Of a DNA stretch of 64,000 nucleotides, positions 54,791 to 64,000 are shown in pieces. Within the stretch, counting starts at the first letter, position 1. Each line of letters begins with the position of its first letter. Both the position numbers and the translations under genes were made by a program. Below the pieces are notes generated by a model. The model saw only the letters and a program-made list of their open reading frames with translations. It was not told the origin of the DNA and did not search any database. Source of the DNA: Lactuca virosa (Eukaryota > Streptophyta > Magnoliopsida > Asterales > Asteraceae); NCBI GenBank assembly GCA_928212115.1, contig CAKMRJ010005634.1, positions 259,416,561-259,480,560 on the forward strand, written 5' to 3'.

Positions 54791-56722
54791 AAGCCAAGTG
54801 AATCTTCCCATTCTACTATCCAGGAGGAGAATCCATTAACCACCATACCCAATGAACGTCCAATCGAGGGGGAGAATTCTAAGCCTGAAGCCGAAACCGT
54901 TTCATCATTCGAGGTGGATAATGTCAATACAAGTGCTGAAGATGATGATACACAGTCAGAACTCGAAGAAGAAGTAAATGTTGAACTGGATCCCTCCTAT
55001 GATCAAAATTACCCTCCCCTATCCAAATGGACAAAACATCATCCAAAAACCCAAATCATTGGTGAATCATCGGAAAAAGTTCTCACACGTTCTCAACTGA
55101 AAGCGAAACAAACTGCATTATTCTCTCAAGTGGAATTTTGCATGTTTATTTCGTTTGTCTCCAAAGTTGAACCAAAGACTATTAAAACTGCACTCGATCA
55201 TTCTGATTGGGTACAGGCGATGCAAGATGAACTCAATGAATTTGAACGAAACAAAGTATGGAGACTGATCCCTACACCAAAGGATGCATCTGTGGTTGGA
55301 TTGAAGTGGGTTTTCAGAAACAATATGGACAAAGAAGGGAATGTGATTCGTAACAAAGCAAGGCTGGTAGTGAAAGGATATTGTCAGGAAGAAGGAATAT
55401 ACTACGAAGAGACCTTCGCTCCAGTAGCAAGATTAGAATCGGTACGAATCTTTCTGGCCTATGCTGCTCAGAAGAACTTTGACGTATACCAAATGGATGT
55501 CAAGTGTGCATTCTTAAATGGATAATTAGAAGGGACGGTGTACGTAGAGAAACCACCTGGTTTCGTGAACGAAAAGTATCCAGATCACTGCTACATTCTG
55601 GACAAGGCGGTCTATGGTTTGAAGCAAGCTCCTAGGGCATGGTATGAAACACTTACTCGCTTTCTAAAAATGTCTAAGTTTAAACAAGGTTCGGTTGACC
55701 CAACCTTCTTTCGTAAGAAAGAAGGTGACCACCTTATGATCGTCCAAATTTATGTCGATGATATCATCTTCGGTTCCACGAATCCTAGCTTGACAGCTGA
55801 TTTTAGGAAGTTGATGGAGACTAAGTTTCAGATGAGTTCAATGGGTCCAATTAACTTTTTCCTTGGCTTGAATATTAGACAGGGACCCGAAGGCATTTTT
55901 ATTAATCAAGAGGCTTACACCAAGACCTTACTAGCCAAGTTTGGAATGATGGGAGAGTAAAAAGTGAAGGTTCCTATGGCGTTTGGCACGAAGTTAACAC
56001 CTTCTCTGGAAAAACTGGCTGCTGACATGACCCTCTATCGCCAAATGATAGGGTCTTTAATGTATCTAACAGCTAGTCGACTAGACATAATGTTTTCTGT
56101 CTGTTATTCTGCCAGGTTTCAAGCTAATCCACGCGAACCTTACATGATGGTTGTGAAGAATATTTTTCGATATCTGAAGCGAACCTCATCTCTCGGTTTA
56201 TGGTACCCGTCGAAATCAGGATTCTTCGTACAAGCATTCTCTGATGCTGATCTAGGTGGATGTGGACTGGACTGAAAGAGCACAACTGGCGGGTGTCAGT
56301 TTCTTGATGGCAAACTCGTTAGCTGGAAATCGAAGAAGCAAACATGTGTGTCTCTTTCCACAGCCGAAGCCGAATACATAGTTGCAGCGTCTTGTACCTC
56401 ACAGGTCATATGGATACAAAGTCAACTTAGAGACTATAGCCTGAACATGAAGAAAATCCCTTTGTATTATGACTCTGAAAGCGCAATAAGGATATGTCAC
56501 AATCCAGTGCAACACTCAAAAATGAAATATATTGCACTGAGGTATCATTTCATCAAGGATCACGTGGAGGATGGTAATGTCGAAATACATTTTGTTCGAA
56601 CCACTGATCAACTAGCTGACATCTTTACAAAAGCCTTACCGGAAGCAAGCTTTAACAAAATTTTACAAGGCTTAGGAATGATGGAAGCTGAGTCAGTACA
56701 GAAATCGCTTTCGCCTCATTAA
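54791..56722 (+). pseudogene. rt-rnh: E7 reverse transcriptase and RNase H
   Basis: Same reading frame as 53237-54790. WVQAMQDELNEFERNKVW, KWVFRNNMDKEG, KARLVVKGY, MDVKCAFLNG then TAA (55523), YGLKQAPRAWY, catalytic YVDDIIFGS (~55756), TAA at 55958, IGSLMYLTASRLDI, FSDADLGG then TGA at 56273 (a CGA-to-TGA type change), SLSTAEAEYIVA, YYDSESAI, KYIALRYHFI, and LADIFTKALP at the C-terminus (stop 56720). Three internal stops, no frameshift seen, so this pol decayed recently. Confidence 0.95.
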
Positions 56723-56730
56723 AAGTTGGA

Positions 56731-56865
56731 AAGCGAAATAGAGCGAACGCTCGGTTTATTTCGGGTCTGGATTTTTCGGGAACCGAAATGAACCGAACGC
56801 TCGGTCTATTTCGGGTCCGGATTTTTCGGGAACCGAAATGAACTGAAGGCTCGATCTATTTCGCC
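56731..56865 (+). repeat. 50-bp tandem repeat after E7 pol
   Basis: About 2.6 copies, units starting near 56744, 56794 and 56844, carrying cgaacgctcggt, atttcgggtc and tttttcgggaaccgaaatga. Confidence 0.93.
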
Positions 56866-56936
56866 TCATATCTTATGGTGGAGTTTCGGTAGTATCTTTT
56901 GTATACTACCTTATTTAATGTTCTTCGTCTCTATTC

Positions 56937-57115
56937 GTAAAAATCAAAATATTTTCCTTTCTGTTTTTAATTATTTTTCAGAAAATTCATAAAAATCAAA
57001 AATATTTTCCTTTCTGTTTTTAATTATTTTTCAGAAAATTCATAAAAATCAAAAATATTTTCCTTTCCGTTTTTTATTCTTTTTCAGAAAATTTATAAAA
57101 TCCAAAAATATTTTT
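56937..57115 (+). repeat. 53-bp tandem repeat in the E7 spacer
   Basis: About 3.3 copies with period 53 (attttcctttc at 56951, 57004 and 57057), each containing a tttttcagaaaattcataaaa block. Confidence 0.93.
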
Positions 57116-58497
57116 TTTATTTTGTTTAAGTTGCTTTTCATTAAAGTCAAAAATTCCAAAAATATCACTGAAAGGTATCATCGATTATTCAAATGATGGA
57201 GCTGGGACGGTATACATTTCTTTATCTTAGTACTAGCTAAGTGTCCCTAGAAGCATGCTGCTGTATGTCGACAAAAGCCTCAAAGACTTCAATTGTAGCC
57301 TTACTGATTTGATATACACAAATCAAATCTTCCCAATCAGGCTGATAAAACCACTTATGTCATGAGCTACCTTACTCGTCTTACATTGAGTTAAGAGTTG
57401 TCTGCTCGGTCCTTACTATATAGCAGAGGTACCTTCGGTTCTTTAACCATCTCCACACTTTTCTCCATCTACTTTCATTTCATGATCGTAACCCTTGAGA
57501 CTCTCAGCGTTTACCACTGAGGTTTATGGTTACACGACTTCTGTGTTAATGATCTTAGTTTCATTCTACCACGAACTGAGTGAAACCCAAAATTCAGTAC
57601 CCTATATGAATTGACGGTGAACAATCAAACGTTCTAGCTTTCACCCATGAATTAACGAAACCACTATTGTGGAATGTCCCCTGAAATCCCTTTTTCTTTT
57701 TGAGAGGTCCTTATGAAAATGTCTATCACCAAGGCTTTTCTTCCCATAGGATCCATTTTAATTTTTTTTGGGGTTTCTGAAAACGTAATCAACAAGTCAC
57801 TGCAAAATGAACAAACCTGCTTGTTTAATAGGCTACATCGATCTCACAAGTATTTTGTCCACTTTCGGTCTTATGTCAAGAACCAAAAGAATGGATTGAA
57901 GCTCAACCACCATCAATAGCCTTATATTTAAAAGATGCCTTTCAATGCTTCTTAACAAGTATTTGATCGTATTTTAACGGGTAACCACACAAGCACTTTG
58001 AAGTCTCTCTTGACTTTGAAGGAAGAGATTCGTGCCCGGGATCCACTGCTTCATGTTATATTTGACATCACTTATATCCCACATATAATTTGTTTTATTT
58101 CTTTATCTTTCACACCATCTTGCACGAAAATCTTTACGATTTTTCCAAACTCTTGTTTATGGTGGAGTCAATTCATTTACAAGGATAAGGGTGAGTCAGC
58201 ATGAATTTGAAACGGTTCAGAATTTGAAAAGGAGATAAGGATGGAAAGGCGCGTGAATTTGAAACAGTTCCTAAACCCACGCCTGGTGACGTATATCTGG
58301 GGAAACCAAGTTGTGAAATCGCGCTTTTTCAGGCGTCGTTTCAGGGGATCGTATAATCATCACAACAAATTCTTTCTCTCTCATGGAAACGGTATAAAAT
58401 GGTTTCTCAAATCTTCTGTACCCCCTTACTACTTCCATACTCTCTCACGAATACAACATGCGATTTTCAACTGTTCTTCTTCTTCCTCTCTACAACA
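57116..58497 (+). other. E7 spacer and presumed promoter/leader of the third ORF
   Basis: No credible gene; small ORFs (57713-57919, 57998-58204, 58241-58585) lack family features. A TATA-like tataaaat at 58393-58400 lies about 100 bp upstream of the third-ORF ATG, with a cttcttcttcctctctacaaca leader-like run just before it. Confidence 0.5.
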
Positions 58498-61400
58498 ATG
58501 GCAGAATCATCATCCGTTCAAGAGCAAACCGCTTCTTCATCTCTTCTGGTCATCAAACCCAATCAGAATCTTATCATCGAACTGAATCCATTCATCTATG
58601 ATTCATACATTCTTCATGTGGTCGAATGTCTCAAGTATTCCCCGCTGGTAATTGCTCTCACGCAGGTTGAATATGTTCCCATGTCACTGCTCTCACAGGT
58701 CTATTCATCTGCTACTTACGACAAACGCAAGGAACGGATCTTCTTTGAAATCTTTAATCACAAGACCTCTGTTTCAAAAGCTCGTTTTTGTTCTCTGCTA
58801 CATCTTGCTACAGACGCTTCTGTTATCTATCCTGATTTCATCACCAATACTCAGTTATTCACTATGTTCTACGACATGGGGTACACCGATGTCCTTACCA
58901 CGGTGACAAAGTTCAAGAAATCTTGCTTGCCACCTCAATGAAATGGTCTTTTCACCCTCATCTTCAAGGGATTAGCCGAAAGGGTTGTTGGGTCTGATGG
59001 TGCCAGCAAAGGCCTCATGACCATTCTTTATGGTCTCTATTACGGAATCAATCTGGATTATGGATCCCTTATTTGGTCTCAACAAGTGCAGAGCCTCAAT
59101 TCATCGACCAAACACTCAGAAATTTCCTGTGCATGCTTCTGGACGCTGGTTATTCGACGAGCCATTGAACATTTTCAGGTTCCAATCATGGCAGACGCTA
59201 TGATGTCTTCAATCGCCACTTTCCACATAACAAAAATCATTGTCACCGATCCCACGAAGTTCATGTTCATCGGTTCAATTCCTAAATCGATGTACAGGTG
59301 TGTCTCAAGCGTAAGCAATGTTATGGATGATTACAGGAAACTGACCCCTTCAGGGCCGAGAGAACTCACTCCAGAAATACAACGAGCCTTAGAAGTTGTT
59401 GACAAACCGAAAAAGATGGGACAGAAACAAGAACAGAAGAAGAAGGAAGTTGAAGGTCAATCATCCCAAGTGGCCAGGTGTCCAAAGCGAAAACACGATA
59501 AAGAATCTTCTCCTGCCCACAAGAAGCGAAAGATCAAGAAGATGGCTAAGAAACTAAAAGCTGCTTCATCTAGTGACTCGGATTATGTTCCGTCTGATCA
59601 CGATCACCATGAAGGCGAATATGTTCATCAAGAAGGCACATCGAGAGGAAACACGCCTCCTCGGTCCCCAACTCTTGAGGTACATATAACCAAATCTGTT
59701 CCAACTCCTTCTCCATCTCCTACTTCAGTACCCAATCAATTGCCCCTCTTCCACCACCGGTTACTTCACTTTAGTAACCACTTCAACTGCTCCAATTCCA
59801 CCTCCTATTGTCACACAAGAAACTACTACCACCAATACAACCGAACCTCCGGCTGTTGTCCCGGTTACTTCGACACCTTTATCACCACCTTCCTCAACTG
59901 AGTCTGATACAGTTCTTAGCGGAGCCGAAATGGAGTTTGACTCTGTGTATTACAGCCCCTATCGGGTTCTAAGTGAAGAAGATGATGATGCTCCAATCAC
60001 CAAGTGTCACTTGAAGGATCTCGATGCCAAACTTGATCAATTGATTGCTTCTTCTGCTACTCCTTCCACTTCAGCATATTCTGATGCTGCCATAAAGGCT
60101 CTAATTGAAACTTTGGTCAAACTGCATGATCAATCCATTGCCAAAGCAACTCAATCTGTGGATGCCTCCACTCTCTCTTGCAACAATGCTATTGGTGAGG
60201 TCAAATCTCTCATTTCCGAGTCCAAGCTTTTCATGGAAACTTTTCAAAACACTGCAGACGGCAATACCAACAAATCGAATGAAGACATTGCCTCTCTTTC
60301 TGCATCTCTTAAGGCTGAGCGAGAAAAATTTGAGGTGATTCGCCAACGTCTACAGGCTGACAGTACTAATCTTCTTTCTTCTGTTACCACAGGTCTCACC
60401 AAATTAAAAACCGATCTTGCCATGGATAACAAGGTCAGGGAAGATCTCGCTCTTTCACAAACTCAAGTTGCCGCTCTTTACCTAGAGCTTTCCCAAGCGA
60501 ATAAGGAAATTGATTCACTCTGAGCTGAACGCACAATCCTCAAAAGTTGTGTGAACAATGTGCACTCTCTTCTTTCGAATCTTTTAGAGGAACATGATTC
60601 GGTTCTTACTATCACTACTCGCCGACATCTGGCTGAGAAATTGAGACCGGCTCTGGATATCCTTAGCCGGATTGGGGGTGTTTCGGAGTCTGGTGTCCCT
60701 CCAAAACAAGCGGGAGATAAGGTTGTCCAACAGAAACTCACTGCTGTACCGAAGGATAATGAAGTTTCGGGCAGTATACATGATAAAGGAAAGGAGAAGG
60801 TGAATAATGATGATGAGGTGGTTATTGTAACATCCAAAACTGATGATCCCAAGGTCAAACTCAGTGATCGAGAGCTTGCAGAAAAGCTTTCCAAGGCGAG
60901 TGAAGAACTTGAAAAGGAGAAGAAGATAAAAGAAGCGAACGATGTCTTGGAACGAAGGAAATCTTTGTTTCCTCGGTGGATAATGGAAAGACTCCTGAAA
61001 GAGGCGATCGACTCTCCAAGCACACACTGGCTTGAACCAGTCCTCTCCTTCGGTCTTGAAAATTCCAAGGATGCTCAGTTCGATATGCCCATTACTTGAA
61101 AAGCATTCGTATTTCATTGTTTTGATTCAACTGTTCCTATCCCTTCTCCTGATCCAAAGGTTGATCGAGACTTGCTCGAATTTTATCTTTCTTTCTCTCA
61201 ACTGCAATACCTCACTTGGAGTAATCAGAAGATCACAACTGTGAAGGTATTGAAACCGACTTCGGCAGGGAAGTTTGTAAATGTTAAATTCAAGGTGACA
61301 CGAGGCTCAAGTGGTTTGGTTCATGAGATTTCCCTTGCTGATCTGCCGAACTTAAGTCCCCATGATTGGATTCTTCTGAACAACATTTTGCTCACCAATC

Positions 61401-61816
61401 AACAAGAATATGAGCCTATTGTTGATCATATCAAGCGGATGCTGGTCTGCTAGCTTTTTGAAGTGGCGAAAATGGATCAGGAGGTCGCTTCTGCAATCAG
61501 AAAGAAGCCCATTACAAAGCCAATCGGGAAGGCCAGTGATATGTCGGTGATGATTAAAGGCAAAATTGATCCAAAATCTTGCACTGTTTTGTTCACAAGG
61601 GGCGAAGGTCAAAGATGTTTGTTCGCTCTGGATGATAAGCATCTGTTCTCCATCGCATGCTTAGAGCGCATTCGGTGTGACCAGAACAGTGATGCAGATA
61701 AGAAATTGTTTACGGACATGCTTCGGTGGTATATTCACCTTCGTCAAACTCTACTTGCCATTATCCCGAAGCTGTTCAAGACTGTGAGGTCATTTGCTCC
61801 TTCTCAACCGAAGTAG
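58498..61816 (+). pseudogene. E7 third ORF (sirevirus 'envelope-like' position), large coiled-coil protein
   Basis: ATG at 58498 in a good context (acaacaATGG). 58498-59901 is one frame with a TGA at 58939 where Trp is expected; a frameshift near 59745-59760 leads to the second frame, which runs to 61816 with stops at 60521, 61097 and 61451. Total about 1100 codons. In order: an N-terminal alpha-rich domain (FEIFNHKTSVSKARFCSLL, FYDMGY), a basic bipartite NLS-like run at 59487-59562 (PKRKHDKE...KKRKIKKMAKKLK), acidic and Pro/Thr-rich linker, a coiled coil (about 60250-60960), and a compact C-terminal domain (61150-61816). I see no signal peptide or clear membrane segment, so an envelope role is doubtful; similar proteins are frequent in Asteraceae repeats (memory, not searched). 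Confidence 0.82.
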
Positions 61817-61847
61817 TCTCTCGCCTCAATTGGCGCAAAGGGGAGAT

Positions 61848-62183
61848 TGATGGGTTTAAAGGGTTGCGCAATTGGGCCTTTGTAGTTCGGTCCATTTTGT
61901 ACTCTCGGTTTGGGCCTGTCCAACCGTGTTTATCTTTCTAGGGCTTAGTATATAAGGTGCATGCATGCATCCTTGTCATTAACACTTTTGATTATCATTA
62001 ATTGTACTGTAAAAAAACCCTAGCACACCTCTACAGAGGAAGTTCTTAATCGAGCTCTTCTGAGGTGTGACTATATTTTAATCATTCGACATACAGTTGA
62101 TTAATTGTGTGTTCTAGTATTTGTTATTCTTATTGATTTACCTGTTAATGATCTAATCGATCTAAAGAGTTTTCAACTCATCA
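61848..62183 (+). repeat. E7 3' LTR
   Basis: TGATGGGTTTAAAGG...AACTCATCA, preceded by PPT aaaggggagat and followed by the cccct target duplicate. Confidence 0.95.
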
Positions 62184-64000
62184 CCCCTGCTGTGATGCCA
62201 CTGTACCTTCACTAGCTCGACCCGTTTGTTCCTCAGCTCCTTAGTCTTGCGATCCAGAATCGCCATCGGTCTCTCTATGTAATTCAGGTTGTCATCAACT
62301 TGAATATCCTCTAAGGGTATTACTGTTGAATCATCTACCAAGTACTTCTGTAGCTGGAAAACGTGGAAAGTGTTGTGGATTTGGCTGAGCTCTGCTGCAA
62401 GATCTAACCGGTAACAACCCGACCCACCCGGGCCAAAACCCTAAACGGACCAATGAACCTGGGGCCCAACTTGCCATGCTTCTGAAACCTGATAACACCC
62501 TTCCAGGGTGACACTTTCAGGAGGACCATATCGCCCACCTGAAACTCCAAGTCCGAACGCCGCTTGTCGGCGTAACTCTTCTGCCGACTCTGAGCAGTCT
62601 GGAGCCTGCTTCGGACCTGCTGAATCCGCTTCGTGGTCTTGAGCACTACCTCCGTACTCCCCATGACTCTCTGACCGACCTCACCCCAACAAATTGGGGT
62701 CCTACACTTCCTACCATAGAGCATCTCAAAGGGAGGTCGGTCTATGTTGGCATGGTAACTGTCGTTATATGGAAATTCCGCTAACGGAAGATATGTATCC
62801 CAACTGCCACCGAAATCTAACACGCATGCGCGTAGCATGTCCTCGAGAATCTAAATCGTCCTCTCGCTCTGACCGTCCGTCTGAGCGTGGAAAGCGGTGC
62901 TGAAATGGAGACTAGTACCCATCTCGTCGTGAAACCGCTTCCAAAACCTGGAAGTAAAACGGACATCTCGGTCTGACACCACCGAGACAGGCACTCCATG
63001 ACGTGCCACTATCTCTTGCATATAAATCTCGGTCGAGATGCTCTCTTGGATCGGTATGAAATGAGCGCTCTTGGTCAACCGATCCACGATGACCCATATC
63101 GAATCGACCCCACGTGCGGTCCTGGGAAGCTTAGTAAGGAAATCCATAGTGATATCTTCTCATTTCCACACGGGAATGTCTAACGGCTGCATCTTGTTGT
63201 GAGGCCTCTGGTGTTCCGCCTTGACCTTCCTGCAGGTCAGGCACCTCTCCACGTACCAAGCTACGTCCTGTTTCATGCAGGGCCACCAGTAATCGGGTCG
63301 AAGATCTCTGTACATCTTCGTCTCCCCTGGATGGATGGAGAACCGGGACTTGTGGGCCTCATCCATCAATACTTGCCATACTCCGCCCCAGTACGGTATC
63401 CAGACCCTCCCATGCAGGGTCAAAAATCCTCAGCTATCGTAATCAAACGAAGCTACTCGGCCCATAATCCTCTCGCACTTCTGGCGCTCCTCCTTCAGAC
63501 CCTCAACCTACGCCTCCCTAATCTGCTCCAGCAGCGGAGTAATCACTGTCATCCGCAAACAGATATCTCATATCGGCGACCCCACTGCCTTGCGGCTCAG
63601 GGCATCAGCCACTACATTGGCCTTGTCCGGTTGGTAAAGGATCTCATAATCGTAATCCTTCACCACGTCTAACCATCGACGCTGCCTCATGTTCAGATTT
63701 GGCAGATCCATGAGGTACCTCAAACTCTTATGGTCCATGTAAATGGTACACCGGATCCCGTAGAGGTAATTCCGTCAAATCTTGAGGGCGAACACCACAG
63801 CCCCCAGCTCCAAATAATGTGTCGAATAGTTAGCCTCATTAGGCTTCAGCTGCCTCGAAGCGTAAGCTATCACATGACCTCGTTGCATCAATACTGCTCC
63901 CATACCTATGATCGAAGCGTCACAGTAGACTACGAAGTCATCTAATCCCTCTGGCAGGGTGAGAATCGGCGCCTCAGACAATCGTTGTCTGAGCGTCTCA
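62184..64000 (-). pseudogene. int: E6 chromodomain, integrase and RNase H (3' half of pol)
   Basis: Right of E7, on minus. RNase H at 63981-63775 (VVYCDASIIGMGAVLM, RQLKPNEA) continues to the window end. Integrase zinc region at 63400-63220 (HKSRFSIHPGETK...YWWPCMKQDV..CLTCRKVKAEHQ, all four ligands). Catalytic Asp in VDRLTKSAHF (~63080), SDRDVRFTSRFW (~62980) and Glu in DGQSERT (~62870). A stop at about 62850, then LDFGGSWDTYL, KLGPRFIGPFRV (GPY/F) and the chromodomain start (DLEFQVGD...). The chromodomain tail is on the far side of E7 (49373-49488: MREHHPELF, DFEDEV). Confidence 0.94.

Larger units (their letters stand above)
49489..62183 (+). mobile_element. E7: sirevirus-like Ty1/copia element with a long third ORF
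   Basis: LTRs 49489-49812 (324 bp) and 61848-62183 (336 bp), PBS 49815-49826, PPT aaaggggagat (61837-61847). Interior: gag, protease, integrase, RT, RNase H to 56722, a 1.8-kb spacer with two tandem repeats, then a third ORF (58498-61816). Copia pol plus a large ORF between pol and the 3' LTR is the sirevirus (Maximus/SIRE) layout, though the LTRs are short for that group. By eye the LTRs differ at about ten positions plus a 2-bp indel, making E7 the youngest insertion here. Confidence 0.95.
47320..64000 (-). mobile_element. E6: Ty3/gypsy chromovirus-like element, runs off the window, split by E7
   Basis: 3' LTR 47320-49359, PPT complement (49360-49372), the last chromodomain codons (49373-49488), then E7 (49489-62183), then chromodomain, integrase, RNase H and RT from 62184 to the window end. 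Target duplication of E7: ccctt (49484-49488) and cccct (62184-62188). E6's left end cuts E5. Confidence 0.94.

Noticed and set aside
60478..61117. Long minus-strand ORFs (Ser/Phe-rich, 177-196 codons)
   Set aside because: Antisense to the Lys/Glu-rich coiled coil of the E7 third ORF; a usual by-product of that codon composition.
58498..61816. Host-encoded coiled-coil gene
   Set aside because: It lies between pol and the PPT/3' LTR of one element flanked by target duplicates, in the same orientation, and shares the element's decay pattern.

Overview
This is plant nuclear heterochromatin, most likely from a composite (Asteraceae) and probably lettuce-like. The family call rests on my memory that the copia gag/pol type, the sirevirus third-ORF protein and the LTR types match repeats common in Lactuca and its relatives; no search was run. 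I see no host gene, tRNA, rRNA or CRISPR array. Nearly all of the window is nested LTR retrotransposons, plus one DNA transposon carrying a captured Ulp1-type protease gene.

Layout. 1-22161: a Ty3/gypsy chromovirus-like element (E1, + strand, its 5' LTR cut by the window edge). A Ty1/copia element (E2, 896-12100, TSD tttta) sits in its leader and a solo copia LTR (B, 16095-19287, TSD agagg) in its integrase. Each copia LTR was itself hit by a large TGTGACA-type solo LTR: A (933-4155, TSD tctgg) and C (16769-19204, TSD gaagg). 22217-22609: gag scrap of another gypsy family. 22611-30021: gypsy element E3 (- strand), right LTR truncated. 30022-30290: Mutator (MULE) transposase scrap. 32342-35759: a MULE-like element with inverted ends and a 9-bp TSD, carrying a DUF1985 / coiled-coil / Ulp1-C48 pseudogene (- strand). 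36648-41200: rearranged gypsy family E4 (- strand) with an LTR shared between two partial interiors. 41201-42923: poorly recognised DNA with a 58-bp minisatellite. 42924-47319: badly decayed copia E5 (- strand). 47320-64000: gypsy E6 (- strand, runs off the window), split by a 12.7-kb sirevirus-like copia element E7 (49489-62183) that carries a long third ORF downstream of pol.

All coding regions are pseudogenes. Many stops fit C-to-T (or G-to-A) decay of methylated DNA. E7 is the youngest by eye: its two LTRs differ by about ten substitutions, and pol stays in one frame interrupted by four stops.

The most unusual signal is shared by LTRs that otherwise do not look alike. Each has a cluster of short GC-rich palindromes ending about 35-45 bp upstream of the TATA box and a second cluster about 350-750 bp downstream. 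The palindrome is family specific: GTACGC-N3-GCGTAC, GAACGC-N3-GCGTTC, ACTCG-N-CGAGT or GTTTACGGCCGTAAAC. Further downstream lie TGGGCC-rich DNA, a GC-rich palindromic tandem array and a conserved ~55-bp box (GAACTCAC..AAGCTT..CAGGTA) that looks like a 3' splice site. A copia leader (E2) carries the same ACTCG-N-CGAGT motif as gypsy E3. E1 and E3 also share a small in-frame intron-like segment just before the protease.
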